Shown: positions 18,211-26,365 of the stretch, one piece after another
Numbering within the stretch: the first letter of the stretch is position 1
Layout: each line of letters begins with the position of its first letter
DNA from: Croceicoccus hydrothermalis
GTDB lineage: Bacteria > Pseudomonadota > Alphaproteobacteria > Sphingomonadales > Sphingomonadaceae
Direction of reading: 5' to 3'
Length of the DNA: 64,000 bases
NCBI RefSeq assembly: GCF_022378335.1
Contig: NZ_JAIQCI010000032.1
Coordinates: 1-64,000, forward strand
Program-made: the position numbers and the translations under genes
The notes under the pieces: generated by a model
The model's database searches: none
The model's input: only the letters and a program-made list of their open reading frames with translations
What the model was told of the DNA's origin: nothing

Positions 18211-19026
18211 TTACCAGGCGGCCGCATCCCTGTTTCCGCCCGGTCGCCGCGCGGTGGGATGCGAGGTGGACAGCCCGCCGTCAACCGCAATCGCCTGCCC
18301 GTGGATATAGCTTGCCTCGTCGGAGGCGAGGAAAAGTGCAGTGTGCGCGATTTCCTCCGGCTCGCCGCCGCGCAGCAAGGGGTTGAGCTGGCCGATCCGG
18401 TCTGCCTTGCCCGCCGCGCGCGCCTTTGCATATGCATCGCGCGTCATGCCCGTTTCGATGAGGCCGGGACAGATCGCATTGATCCGCACCCCCGTCCCAG
18501 CGAGCTGCTGCGCCGCGGTCTGCACCAGATTGATGACGCCCGCCTTCGATGCCGAATATTGTGCCGGTCCCGCACCCGATCGCAGGCCGGCGACGCTGGC
18601 GGTGCACACGATTGCCCCGCCGCCACGCTCCGCAATTACCGGACCGCCAAGCTTCACCGCCAAAAACGGCCCGATCACATTGACGCGCAGCACCTCCATC
18701 CAGTCTTCGGCACTGGCATCGAAGAACCCGCCGCGCGGCCCCCCGGTAATCCCCGCATTGGCGAAGAATATGTCCAGCCCGCCGAAATCGTCCTTTGCCC
18801 GCGCGATGGCGGCACCGATGTCGTCCTCCGACGCCGCGTCGCCCGTTACGGCCACGGCGCGTCCGCCATCGCTGCGGATCGTGTCGGCGGTCGCGGCGAC
18901 ATCCCCGGCCCGGTCGAAGGCGACGACGGATGCGCCCGCGCGCGCGAACAGGATCGCGCTGGCACTGCCGATGCCCGATGCGGCGCCGGTGACGATGGCG
19001 ACCTTGCCGGAGAGACGTGCGCTCAT
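18211..19026 (-). CDS. Short-chain dehydrogenase/reductase (SDR)
   Basis: This 271-residue classical SDR has the NAD-binding [13 protein letters not shown] near 12-24, an acidic Asp in VVAFDRAG after the second strand (NAD preference), NAG in [10 protein letters not shown], and the catalytic Ser...Tyr-x-x-x-Lys in TASVAGL and QYSASKAG. The ATG overlaps the stop of the upstream SDR by four bases, so the two are coupled. It probably oxidises a hydroxyacyl-CoA or hydroxy acid in the acyl-CoA pathway. The LvaD-like role, oxidation of a 3-hydroxyacyl-CoA after phosphate-dependent isomerisation, is an attractive inference given the nearby kinase. Confidence 0.85.
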   Translation of the reverse strand: MSARLSGKVAIVTGAASGIGSASAILFARAGASVVAFDRAGDVAATADTIRSDGGRAVAVTGDAASEDDIGAAIARAKDDFGGLDIFFANAGITGGPRGGFFDASAEDWMEVLRVNVIGPFLAVKLGGPVIAERGGGAIVCTASVAGLRSGAGPAQYSASKAGVINLVQTAAQQLAGTGVRINAICPGLIETGMTRDAYAKARAAGKADRIGQLNPLLRGGEPEEIAHTALFLASDEASYIHGQAIAVDGGLSTSHPTARRPGGNRDAAAW

Positions 19027-19787
19027 ATCGTGATGCCGCCGTCGACGACCATCATCTGCCCGGTCATCCACGCGCCCGCCTGTGACGACAGGTAGATTGC
19101 CGCGCCCGCAATATCGCGCGGTTCGCCGAGCCGGCGCATCGGCGTGCGGGCCGCGGTGGCGTCGTGCACCTTTTCATCCTCCCACAAAGCGCGGGCGAAA
19201 TCGGTCTTCACCACGCCGGGCGCGATGGCGTTGATCCGGATGTTGTGCTTGCCGTTTTCCACCGCGTAATTGCGGACGAGCTGGAAATCCGCGGCTTTCG
19301 ATACGTTATACGCGCCGATGGTATCCGACCCGCGAAGGCCGCCAATGCTCGACACGATGACAATGGCCCCGTCCTTCTTCGCGCGCATGTCGGGGAGCGC
19401 CATCTGGCACAGCCAGTGGTTCGACAGCACGTTATTGTCGAGGATCTTGCGGAACTGATCATCCTCGATCCCGTCCATCGACCCGTAATAGGGATTGCTC
19501 GCTGCGTTGCAGACCATGATGTCGACCGGGCCGCGATCGCTGCGCACCTTGTCCATCATCGCTTTCAGTGCATCCTTGGACGAGATGCTCGCCGCGATGG
19601 GAAGGGCGGTGCCCTTGCCGTGGCGGTCGTCGATTTCGCGGGCGACATCCTCGCACGCGTTTTGCTTGCGGCTGCTGATGACGACCTTCGCGCCATGGGC
19701 GGCCATCTCCTCGGCAATGGCGCGACCGATCCCGCGTGAGGATCCGGTGATGACGGCGATCTTTCCGGTGAGGTCGAAAAGGGACAT
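19023..19787 (-). CDS. Short-chain dehydrogenase/reductase (SDR)
   Basis: This 254-residue SDR shows [17 protein letters not shown] near 12-28, [15 protein letters not shown] (Arg after the second strand, suggesting NADP), [10 protein letters not shown] in place of [26 protein letters not shown] with the Ser-Tyr-Lys triad, and [12 protein letters not shown] at the end. The start is the ATG of [15 protein letters not shown], six codons inside a longer frame. It lies 33 bases after the phosphotransferase and overlaps the next SDR by four bases. Bacterial kinase/ACAD11-like loci usually carry SDRs of this kind. The substrate is unknown. Confidence 0.85.
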   Translation of the reverse strand: MSLFDLTGKIAVITGSSRGIGRAIAEEMAAHGAKVVISSRKQNACEDVAREIDDRHGKGTALPIAASISSKDALKAMMDKVRSDRGPVDIMVCNAASNPYYGSMDGIEDDQFRKILDNNVLSNHWLCQMALPDMRAKKDGAIVIVSSIGGLRGSDTIGAYNVSKAADFQLVRNYAVENGKHNIRINAIAPGVVKTDFARALWEDEKVHDATAARTPMRRLGEPRDIAGAAIYLSSQAGAWMTGQMMVVDGGITI

Positions 19788-19820
19788 GGGGTAAACTCCT
19801 GGCAAATATGGGAAAGGGCG

Positions 19821-20900
19821 TCAGCCGTGGGCGCCGGCAGCCTGCGCGAAACGCCATGCCTGCTGCGCGAGCGGGAGGAGCCGGGCGACGGTCCGCTCGG
19901 CCTCGGCGCTGGAGGCGTTGCCGTCGATCATCCGCTTCTTGATACCCTGCACGATGCCGACGAGGCGGAACAGATTATACGCGAAATACCAGTTGAGATC
20001 GGGCACGTCGGTCATGCCCGTCCGCTCGCAATAGATCCGCGTCGCCGTATCGAGCGAGGGAATACCCAGCGCATCGAGATCCAGCCCGCCGAGCTGCGCC
20101 CCGCGATCCCCGTGCGGCATCGCCCAGTTCATGGCGAGATAGGCAAAATCGGCCAGCGGATCGCCCAGTGTCGACAATTCCCAATCGAGCATGGCGCGGA
20201 TTTCGGCGCTATCGGGCGCATAGATCAGGTTGTCGATGCGATAATCGCCGTGGATGATGGCGGTGCGCCGCTGCGGCGGGAGCGTGGCCGGCAACCATTC
20301 GATCAGCCGCTCGACCTCCGCAATATCTTCGGTCTGGGACGCGCGATATTGCCGGGTCCAGCGGCGCACCTGCCGTTCGAAGTAATTGCCGGGCGCCCCG
20401 TAATCGTCCAGCCCCACCGCGCCCGGATCGACATTGTGCAGGCTGGCGAGAGCCTCGATCATGTTGCGATAGATCGGCCCTCGTTCCTTTGGCGTGCAAT
20501 CGGGCAGATCGCCGCGCCAGAACGTGCGCCCCTCCACCATGTCCATGACATAGAACGCCGAACCGATGACGTCATCGTCCTCGCACAGCGCATAGGGTTT
20601 CGCGACCGGCACCTCGGTTGGATACAGCGCGCCGATCAACCGGTATTCCCGCTCCACCGCATGGGCGGAGGGGAGGAGCGGGCCGAACGGCTTGCGGCGC
20701 AGCACGTAGCGGCGTTCGGGCGTGTCGAGGCGATAGGTGGGGTTCGATTGCCCCCCTGCGAATTTCGTGATCGACGAAAGCTGCGAAAATCCATCGACAT
20801 GCGCCTGCAACCAGTCTTGCAGCCGCGCCTGGTCGAGTTCGGCACCGCGGGCCGCGTCTGCGTCCGCATTTGCTTCTGTGTTCGGCCCGTCGTCCGTCAT
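19821..20900 (-). CDS. Phosphotransferase (APH) family kinase, ACAD10/11 kinase-like
   Basis: The 359-residue protein has an aminoglycoside-phosphotransferase fold. KFAGGQSNPTYRLDT and YVLRRKPFGPLLPSAHAVERE (shown in part) match the kinase domain of ACAD10/ACAD11 and bacterial LvaA. The catalytic loop HGDYRIDN has Asp219 and Asn224, and LDWELSTLGDPLADFAY carries the metal-binding Asp239. LvaA-type kinases phosphorylate the 4-hydroxyl of 4-hydroxyacyl-CoA so that a partner dehydrogenase can isomerise it. A resistance function is unlikely given the operon with two SDRs and a thioesterase. ATG chosen over an upstream TTG. It is divergent from the MaoC operon across a palindrome-rich gap. Confidence 0.85.
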   Translation of the reverse strand: MTDDGPNTEANADADAARGAELDQARLQDWLQAHVDGFSQLSSITKFAGGQSNPTYRLDTPERRYVLRRKPFGPLLPSAHAVEREYRLIGALYPTEVPVAKPYALCEDDDVIGSAFYVMDMVEGRTFWRGDLPDCTPKERGPIYRNMIEALASLHNVDPGAVGLDDYGAPGNYFERQVRRWTRQYRASQTEDIAEVERLIEWLPATLPPQRRTAIIHGDYRIDNLIYAPDSAEIRAMLDWELSTLGDPLADFAYLAMNWAMPHGDRGAQLGGLDLDALGIPSLDTATRIYCERTGMTDVPDLNWYFAYNLFRLVGIVQGIKKRMIDGNASSAEAERTVARLLPLAQQAWRFAQAAGAHG

Positions 20901-21003
20901 GGTCAAAACCGTCCCATCCTTTATCCCGCGTCATTTTGTTTGAGGATACTCTATGTTCAAATCAGAGGGAGGCGCAACCCGGCATTTGCAATTTGAGGCG
21001 GCA

Positions 21004-21032
21004 TCTGTGCACGCACAGAGCTTGCGCAAGCT
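21004..21032. promoter_or_regulatory. Two abutting palindromes, candidate operators
   Basis: TCTGTGC-AC-GCACAGA is followed, sharing one A, by the perfect 14-bp palindrome AGCTTGCGCAAGCT at 21019-21032. Both lie mid-way in the 249-bp gap between the divergent phosphotransferase and MaoC operons. The second resembles the palindrome at 6024-6036. Confidence 0.4.
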
Positions 21033-21061
21033 GGACGTCGGGTTCCGGGGCGCCGATATCC

Positions 21062-21083
21062 TTCGGTTTGTACCGAATATTCG
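21062..21083. promoter_or_regulatory. Overlapping dyads TTCGGT(4)ACCGAA and CGAATATTCG
   Basis: Two perfect inverted repeats overlap about 65-90 bases upstream of the MaoC start. The size and spacing suit a TetR-type dimer, but no consensus is matched. Confidence 0.35.
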
Positions 21084-21149
21084 AAAAGGGGTTGTCGGCG
21101 CGGGGCATACTCCCTTATCCCTGTGCACGGAATCACCGGGGAGCGCTCT

Positions 21150-21611
21150 ATGGCCATCGACGCGAACACGATCATCGCCGATCTGGCGGGGCAACGCTAC
21201 CTGTCCGGCTGGCTCACCGTGGACCAGCCGATGATCGACCGGTTCGCCGACGCGACCGGCGATCATCAATTCATCCATGTCGATCCGCAACGCGCCGCGA
21301 AAACACCGTTCGGCGGGACCATCGCGCACGGATTCCTGCTTCTGTCGCTGCTGCCCCGGTTGCAGGGGATGGCGGACCGGCCGGAGATTCCGGGGCTTGC
21401 CATGGGGATCAATTACGGCACCGACCGCATCCGTTTCGTGCACCCGGTGCGTTCGGGAAGCGACGTTCGTGCCGCCTTCCACATCGCCGCGGTCACGCAA
21501 AAGGCGCCCGACCGGTTTCAGCAGACCATCGATGTCGAACTCCACACCCGCGGGCAGGATGGCCCGGCCATGATCGCGCGCTGGCTCGGGCAATTCGTGG
21601 TGAGGGGGTGA
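21150..21611 (+). CDS. MaoC-like enoyl-CoA hydratase
   Basis: This 153-residue single-hotdog protein belongs to the MaoC/NodN group. The R-specific hydratase motif is clear: MIDRFADATGDHQFIHVDP carries the catalytic Asp and His, followed by AKTPFGGTIAHGFLLLSLLP. It adds water to a trans-2-enoyl-CoA to give an R-3-hydroxyacyl-CoA, so it could replace or complement the crotonase domain of the FadB-like protein for a bulky substrate. The ATG was selected for its GGGGAG site. It is first in a three-gene operon and overlaps the next gene by four bases (GTGA). Confidence 0.88.
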   Translation: MAIDANTIIADLAGQRYLSGWLTVDQPMIDRFADATGDHQFIHVDPQRAAKTPFGGTIAHGFLLLSLLPRLQGMADRPEIPGLAMGINYGTDRIRFVHPVRSGSDVRAAFHIAAVTQKAPDRFQQTIDVELHTRGQDGPAMIARWLGQFVVRG

Positions 21612-22414
21612 TCGGCGCCGCACACATGTTGCGCGACCGGCGCGTGCCATTGGAAGGCGCGCGCAATTTCCGTGATTTTGGCGGTTATGTCGGCGCGGGC
21701 GGGCGGCGCGTGCGGCGCGGCATGCTTTATCGCGCGAACCGCTTGTCGAAGCTTACGCCCGGCGACATCGCGATGCTCGACACGCTGGGCATAAAAGCCG
21801 TTTTCGACCTGCGCGCCCGGCGGGAGCGAGAGGCCGACGTAACCCTATGGACGTCGCAAGGCGTCGAGACGCATCATTTTCGCCCCGGACACAAGCGGCG
21901 GCTGATCGACATGGCGATGGATTATCCCGCCTCGCGCGAGGGTGCGGCGGCGCTGATGCACGATTTCTATGCCGAGTTGCCCTTTACCATGGCGCATGTC
22001 TTCGGCGAGATACTTTCCCGCATTGCCGATGGCGCGGTGCCGTGCGTGATCCATTGTTCGGCGGGAAAGGATCGGACCGGCATGGCGGCGGCGCTGATCC
22101 TCGCGGCGCTGGGCGTTTCGCGGGACGATATAGTGGCGGATTACACGCTCACCGCGCTGGCGCGGCAGGACGTGTCGGATCAGGCCCGCGCGGTTCAGGG
22201 GGATGGATCGCGATCCGCCTTCTACGAAAGATTCGGAGCCGATGCGGTGTCGGTCATGATGGACGCGCATCCCGATTACATCGGTGCGGCCTTCGACGCG
22301 ATCACGGAAAGACACGGTTCGGTCGCGGGGTACCTCGACCATCTCGCCATCGATGAAAACATGCGGGACCGGCTGCGTGCCGCCCTGCTGATACAAGGAG
22401 AGGACACGCCATGA
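21608..22414 (+). CDS. Tyrosine/serine protein phosphatase family protein
   Basis: This 268-residue protein has the signature loop HCSAGKDRTGMAAAL, with the nucleophilic Cys and the Arg of the Cys-x5-Arg P-loop. The N-terminal GARNFRDFGGYVGAGGRRVRRG, followed by LYRANRLSKLTPGDI, is typical of the bacterial DSP group (MptpB-like). A GTG overlapping the MaoC stop is the likely start; an ATG six codons later is possible. It sits between a hydratase and an oxidoreductase gene, overlapping both by four bases, so it is co-expressed with lipid genes. MptpB-type enzymes can dephosphorylate phosphoinositides as well as proteins. A metabolic phosphatase role is conceivable but unproven. Confidence 0.82.
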   Translation: MIGAAHMLRDRRVPLEGARNFRDFGGYVGAGGRRVRRGMLYRANRLSKLTPGDIAMLDTLGIKAVFDLRARREREADVTLWTSQGVETHHFRPGHKRRLIDMAMDYPASREGAAALMHDFYAELPFTMAHVFGEILSRIADGAVPCVIHCSAGKDRTGMAAALILAALGVSRDDIVADYTLTALARQDVSDQARAVQGDGSRSAFYERFGADAVSVMMDAHPDYIGAAFDAITERHGSVAGYLDHLAIDENMRDRLRAALLIQGEDTP

Positions 22415-23409
22415 AAGCATTACTGTCGACCGCGGTGGGCGGGCCCGAAACGTTGGAGCTGAAGGACATTGCCGCGCCCGAACCGGGCGAGGGGCAGCTT
22501 GCGGTCAGGGTGCTGGCCTGCGCGATCAACTATCCCGACGTGCTCATCATCGAGGACAAATATCAGTTCAAGCCCGAACGCCCCTTCGCACCGGGGAGCG
22601 AGATTTGCGGCGAGGTGACGGCCATCGGCGCCGGGGTCGAGGGGTGGAATGTCGGCGACCGGCTGATTTCGGTGACCGGGCATGGCGGATTGGCGGAGCA
22701 GATGGTCGTCGATACGGCAAAGGCGTTTCGCCTGCCCGGCGAGCGCGATCCGGCGGAAGGCGCGGCCCTGCTCATGACCTATGCGACGACGATCCATGCG
22801 CTGATCGACCGGGGACAGTTGCAGGAGGGGGAAACGCTTCTCGTGCTCGGCGCGGCAGGCGGGGTCGGGCTGGCCGCGGTGGAAATCGGCAAGGCTCTGG
22901 GCGCGCGGGTCGTGGCCGCCGTATCGACCGAGGAGAAGGCGCAGGCCGCGCGCGATGCGGGCGCCGACGATGTCGTGCTCTATGGCCGCGCCCCGTTCGA
23001 CAAGGCGCAATCGAAGGCGCTCGCCGACAGTTTCAAGGACGCGGTGGGCAAGGGCGGCGCCAATGTGATCTACGATCCTGTGGGCGGCGATTATTGCGAG
23101 CCGGCGCTACGCTCCATCGCGTGGGAGGGGCGTTATCTCGTGGTCGGCTTTCCGGCGGGCATTCCGAAACTGCCGCTCAACCTCACGCTGCTTAAAAGCT
23201 GTGATGTGCGCGGCGTGTTCTGGGGCGCCTTCGCGCAGCGCGCGCCGGACCGTAACCGCGCCCATGTGGAGCAGCTTTTTACATGGTGGGAGGAGGGCAG
23301 GATCTCGCCGCGGATCGACCGGACCTGGCCGTTGAAAGACGGCGGCGATGCGATTCGCTGGCTGTCCGATCGCAAGGCGGTGGGCAAGGTGATCGTCACG
23401 CCGGGGTGA
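22411..23409 (+). CDS. NADPH:quinone oxidoreductase family protein (zinc-independent MDR)
   Basis: The 332-residue medium-chain reductase has no zinc ligands. It shows CAINYPDVLIIEDKYQ, PFAPGSEICGEV, the nucleotide-binding LGAAGGVGLAAVEIGKALG near 145-163 and NVIYDPVGGDYCEPALR. Such proteins reduce quinones or enones, or act as acyl-CoA-linked enoyl reductases. It is coupled by an ATGA overlap to the phosphatase gene and ends an operon that a strong hairpin closes. In this setting, reduction of a conjugated double bond in a CoA-ester intermediate is a reasonable inference. Confidence 0.85.
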   Translation: MKALLSTAVGGPETLELKDIAAPEPGEGQLAVRVLACAINYPDVLIIEDKYQFKPERPFAPGSEICGEVTAIGAGVEGWNVGDRLISVTGHGGLAEQMVVDTAKAFRLPGERDPAEGAALLMTYATTIHALIDRGQLQEGETLLVLGAAGGVGLAAVEIGKALGARVVAAVSTEEKAQAARDAGADDVVLYGRAPFDKAQSKALADSFKDAVGKGGANVIYDPVGGDYCEPALRSIAWEGRYLVVGFPAGIPKLPLNLTLLKSCDVRGVFWGAFAQRAPDRNRAHVEQLFTWWEEGRISPRIDRTWPLKDGGDAIRWLSDRKAVGKVIVTPG

Positions 23410-23433
23410 ACACGGCGTCACATCGCGGCGCAG

Positions 23434-23466
23434 AAAAATGGCGGCCCCGACCGGGACCGCCATTTT
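23434..23466. terminator. Bidirectional rho-independent terminator
   Basis: AAAATGGCGG-CCCCG and CGGGA-CCGCCATTTT form a stem of about 15 pairs with one mismatch and a very short loop, A-rich before and T-rich after. It lies between the convergent quinone oxidoreductase and amidohydrolase genes and would stop both transcripts. Confidence 0.8.
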
Positions 23467-23488
23467 CGATTGCAACGTTTGGATGGGG

Positions 23489-24661
23489 TCAGGCGACGGC
23501 CTGCAACGGCTGAGAGGAATAGTGCATCATCGCATCGTAATTGGTGCAGTAGAACATGTCCTTCACCGCTTCGTCCAGATCGTCCATCGTGGCCTCGAAC
23601 AGGCCGACGGGATCCTTCGTCCCTTCGGGATGGGGAAAATCGCTGGAAAACATGAAGAGTTCCGGCCCGGCATCGCGGATCATGGCGCCTACGTCTTCCT
23701 TGGGGAAGGGGGTGATTTTCGCCGCGCGGCGGATATAATCCGACGGCTTCATGGCGAGCGCTTTCAGATACTGATCCGTCTTGCCGAACGCGCGATAGGC
23801 GGAATCGAGCCGGCGCAGGAAATCGGGCACCCATCCCGCCCCGCTTTCGATGACGCCGCCGCGAAGGGCGGGAAACCGGTCGAACACCCCGTCATACACC
23901 ATCGCGGACAGGAATTCCTGCGGCGCGAAGCACAATGACGTGAAATCCGCAAAGCGCAGGTTTTCGCCCCCGCCGTGAATGTCGGGCGAGCGTTCGCGGC
24001 CATTGTTGTGATAGCCCTTGGGCTGCGTGATGGTGCCGGTGCCGGTGCCGATATGCACCATGAACGGGATTCTGCGATCCGACAGCATCTGCCAGAATGC
24101 ATCGTGGTCGGGATGGCCGGGCGATTTGTCGCCGCAGGGCATCGGCGCCACGCCCACCGCGCCCGCACCGGCATCGATCGCGCGCTCCGCCTCTGCAAAG
24201 GCCATGTCGGCATCGTCGAGTGGGACATAGGCCACGTTCACGAGCCGCGTATCCCCGTCGCAGAATTTCTGCTGCGCCATGTTGGCGGCCTTCACCAGCG
24301 CATATTTGTCGCGCAAGGTTTCGGCGCGCCCCATCGCGGCGAGGTTGGCGGTGGTAAAGACGAGCTGGCTGACGAAGCCATATTTGTCGAGCATTCGCGT
24401 GCGTTCGGACGTGTCGAACGCGCCGAAGGCGAGCCAGCCCTTGTCCCCGCCGATGGGGTCGGCGGCGGCGTCCGCCTCGGCATCGTGGGCGCGGCTTTTC
24501 GCCTTCTCGATCAGGCCGACGACGCGGCCCGATGTGTCCGCCTTGTAGAGATCGCCGTATTTGTCGCGCAGATCCTCGTCGAGAAATTCGTAGATCCAGT
24601 CGGCGGTTTCCATCGTGTGGCTGTCGGCGTCGTTGATGACGCGCCCGTATTCGTAATTCAT
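23489..24661 (-). CDS. Amidohydrolase family protein (ACMSD-like TIM barrel)
   Basis: This 390-residue protein resembles the amidohydrolase-2 group that includes decarboxylases and hydrolases of ring-cleavage products. The metal motif is NDADSHTMET near the N-terminus (Asp-x-His). Later landmarks are VAYVPLDDADMAFAEAERAI, MVHIGTGTG with a metal His, and FMFSSDFPHPEGTKDP, which carries the conserved Asp. Amidohydrolases of this type recur in sphingomonad aromatic and steroid catabolism loci. The ATG is preceded by GGAGAG. It is divergent from a TetR-type regulator that may control it. The reaction, decarboxylation or C-C/C-N hydrolysis, cannot be decided. Confidence 0.82.
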   Translation of the reverse strand: MNYEYGRVINDADSHTMETADWIYEFLDEDLRDKYGDLYKADTSGRVVGLIEKAKSRAHDAEADAAADPIGGDKGWLAFGAFDTSERTRMLDKYGFVSQLVFTTANLAAMGRAETLRDKYALVKAANMAQQKFCDGDTRLVNVAYVPLDDADMAFAEAERAIDAGAGAVGVAPMPCGDKSPGHPDHDAFWQMLSDRRIPFMVHIGTGTGTITQPKGYHNNGRERSPDIHGGGENLRFADFTSLCFAPQEFLSAMVYDGVFDRFPALRGGVIESGAGWVPDFLRRLDSAYRAFGKTDQYLKALAMKPSDYIRRAAKITPFPKEDVGAMIRDAGPELFMFSSDFPHPEGTKDPVGLFEATMDDLDEAVKDMFYCTNYDAMMHYSSQPLQAVA

Positions 24662-24775
24662 CGCATCGCTCTCCTTGCATCCTGCCTGCCGTTCCATCGC
24701 CGGTTCCGCGCCATCCGCAGGCTAAAGAGGGGGGGCTGCGCCGATGCGGCTGCGAAGGACAAAAGGACACGAGGA

Positions 24776-25384
24776 TTGGCCGAGTACGAAAGTTCCGCAA
24801 GCCAGGCCGACCGGCGTGCGCAGATCGTCGCCGCCGCCCGCGAACAGATCGCGCAGAGCGGCACGCCGCAACTCGGCATCGCTTTGCTGACCGAATCGCT
24901 GGGGATCAGCACGTCGCTGTTCTGGACCTATTTCGCCAATGGCGATGCGCTGGTGGCGACGGTGTTGGATGAGTTGATCGACGAATTGCGCGCCGCCGGC
25001 CTCGCTCATGCGGCGCGAAATGGCGATGCCGGCGATCGGCTGATGCGTTGCGCGCGGATCTACCTGCAATTCCTGTCCGGCGGCGGCGTGCCGCTGACCT
25101 ATTTCGTGCAAGGGGACTTGCCGGTCGATCTGGACAGCGATGGTCCGGGCCGATTGCAGGCCGACATACGCCAATTGCTGCGCGCGCTGTGCCGGGATTT
25201 CAGCCTTTCGGTACGCGAAGGCCTCGCATGGATCGAAATGCTCGTCGCCATTCCGGAGGAGCTGGGCAGCATGGTCGGCTCCGATGCCCTTGCCCCTGCC
25301 ATGGCGGGCGAGATTTGCGACACGCTGATCGGCGCGGCGATCGACGCGGTTCGCCCTATGGCGGCGTCACGTCCGGGCGGGTGA
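24776..25384 (+). CDS. TetR/AcrR family transcriptional regulator
   Basis: The 202-residue protein starts with a TetR helix-turn-helix domain: QIVAAAREQIAQSG, then LGIALLTESLGISTSLFWTYF with the recognition helix, and DALVATVLDELI. A helical ligand-binding domain follows. The TTG start is nine bases after AAGGA; no ATG is available in frame. It is divergent from the amidohydrolase gene, the usual layout for a local repressor, and its 3' end overlaps the next regulator gene tail to tail by 29 bases. The inducer could be a CoA ester of the neighbouring pathway, which is inference. Confidence 0.75.
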   Translation: MAEYESSASQADRRAQIVAAAREQIAQSGTPQLGIALLTESLGISTSLFWTYFANGDALVATVLDELIDELRAAGLAHAARNGDAGDRLMRCARIYLQFLSGGGVPLTYFVQGDLPVDLDSDGPGRLQADIRQLLRALCRDFSLSVREGLAWIEMLVAIPEELGSMVGSDALAPAMAGEICDTLIGAAIDAVRPMAASRPGG

Positions 25385-26219
25385 GAGCCGCGACCGCGCG
25401 CGTGCGCGCCATGACGGTTGCAAGACAAAGCCGCACCACATCCCAGGAATCGTGCCGGTTCGCCGCGACCATGCCGCCCGCGCGCATGCACACCTGCGTC
25501 AATGCTGCATTGGTCGCCTGCGTCCGCGTATCGGGCGGTGTGCCGTTCGCATGGATCGCGGCGAGAATCTGGCTGCGTGCGCGGGCGCTGGCGACGGCGC
25601 GTTCGTCGCGCAGCCCTTCGCGCACCTCCGGCAATTGCATCAAGGATTTCAGCAACGGCCCGCGCAAGGCCGCCTCGTGAAGGTAGCCGGTAATCGACAG
25701 GACGAGCCGTTCGCGCGGATCATGGCCGCGCGGCTGGCGCGAGGGGCGCCCCGGACCGCCGCGCCGCAATTCCCGATAGGCCAGCGCCATCAGCAATTCG
25801 CGCCGCCCGGCGTAGCAATTATGCGCCTGTGCCTCGCTGATCCCCGCATCGCGGGCCACCTGGCGCAGTGAGATGTCACGCGGCCCGCGTGTCAGAGCGA
25901 TCCGGGCCGCGATGTCGACAAATTGTTCGCGCCGGCGTGCGATCGGCATGCGCGTGCGTTTCGGCGCGGCGTTCGCGCCGCCTGTATCGGATACGGGGAG
26001 CGGGGGCCTCTCCACCGTTTCCCGCCCCTTCGCGGACCAGAACGCGCGCGGCGGGCGCGGCACGTCCATCCGGTCGCAAAGCCGGGCGAAACCGGTGGGC
26101 GACATCCCGATCCGCGCCGCCGCCTGCGCAAGCGGCGCCGACCATGCCAGGCGATAGAGTTCCTCCCGCGAGGGGCGGGCGGCGGTGGGTTTCGCGTCGG
26201 TATTTCGGTCTGCGCTCAT
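25356..26219 (-). CDS. TetR-type regulator with an extra N-terminal domain
   Basis: The 287-residue protein has two parts. Residues about 15-75 (REELYRLAWSAPLAQAAARI, then GMSPTGFARLCDRMDVPRPP and RAFWSAKGR) form a small helix-turn-helix-like module found at the start of assorted bacterial proteins. Residues about 95-150 form a TetR helix-turn-helix: QFVDIAARIALTRGPRDISL, QVARDAGISEAQAHNCYAGR. The rest is a helical sensor domain. Typical TetR proteins are about 200 residues and lack the first module. AGGA precedes the chosen ATG. It is divergent from the epimerase-like gene, with a palindrome in the gap that may be its operator. Confidence 0.75.
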   Translation of the reverse strand: MSADRNTDAKPTAARPSREELYRLAWSAPLAQAAARIGMSPTGFARLCDRMDVPRPPRAFWSAKGRETVERPPLPVSDTGGANAAPKRTRMPIARRREQFVDIAARIALTRGPRDISLRQVARDAGISEAQAHNCYAGRRELLMALAYRELRRGGPGRPSRQPRGHDPRERLVLSITGYLHEAALRGPLLKSLMQLPEVREGLRDERAVASARARSQILAAIHANGTPPDTRTQATNAALTQVCMRAGGMVAANRHDSWDVVRLCLATVMARTRAVAALTRPDVTPP

Positions 26220-26256
26220 GGCGGTCCTGATTATGCGCGCGTTCGCCGCCTTTGCC

Positions 26257-26275
26257 AAATCGGATCATCCGTTTT
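26257..26275. promoter_or_regulatory. Palindrome with CGGAT-C-ATCCG core, candidate operator
   Basis: AAATCGGATCATCCGTTTT has perfect five-base core arms and A/T-rich matching flanks with one mismatch. It lies about 40 bases upstream of the TetR-type gene start and about 90 upstream of the epimerase-like gene, a position that suits autoregulation. Confidence 0.4.
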
Positions 26276-26365
26276 GACGGGAGCTTTCGCGGGGCTGTCC
26301 CGTTATGGTTTCGTCTCGCCCGCCTTTTCCGTCCGCCTTCGCCCATGCAAGTCCGAGAGAGCATC

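Noticed and set aside
19821-20900. Aminoglycoside resistance kinase
   Set aside because: The fold matches, but the sequence is closer to ACAD10/11 kinase domains and the operon is metabolic, so a resistance role is unlikely.
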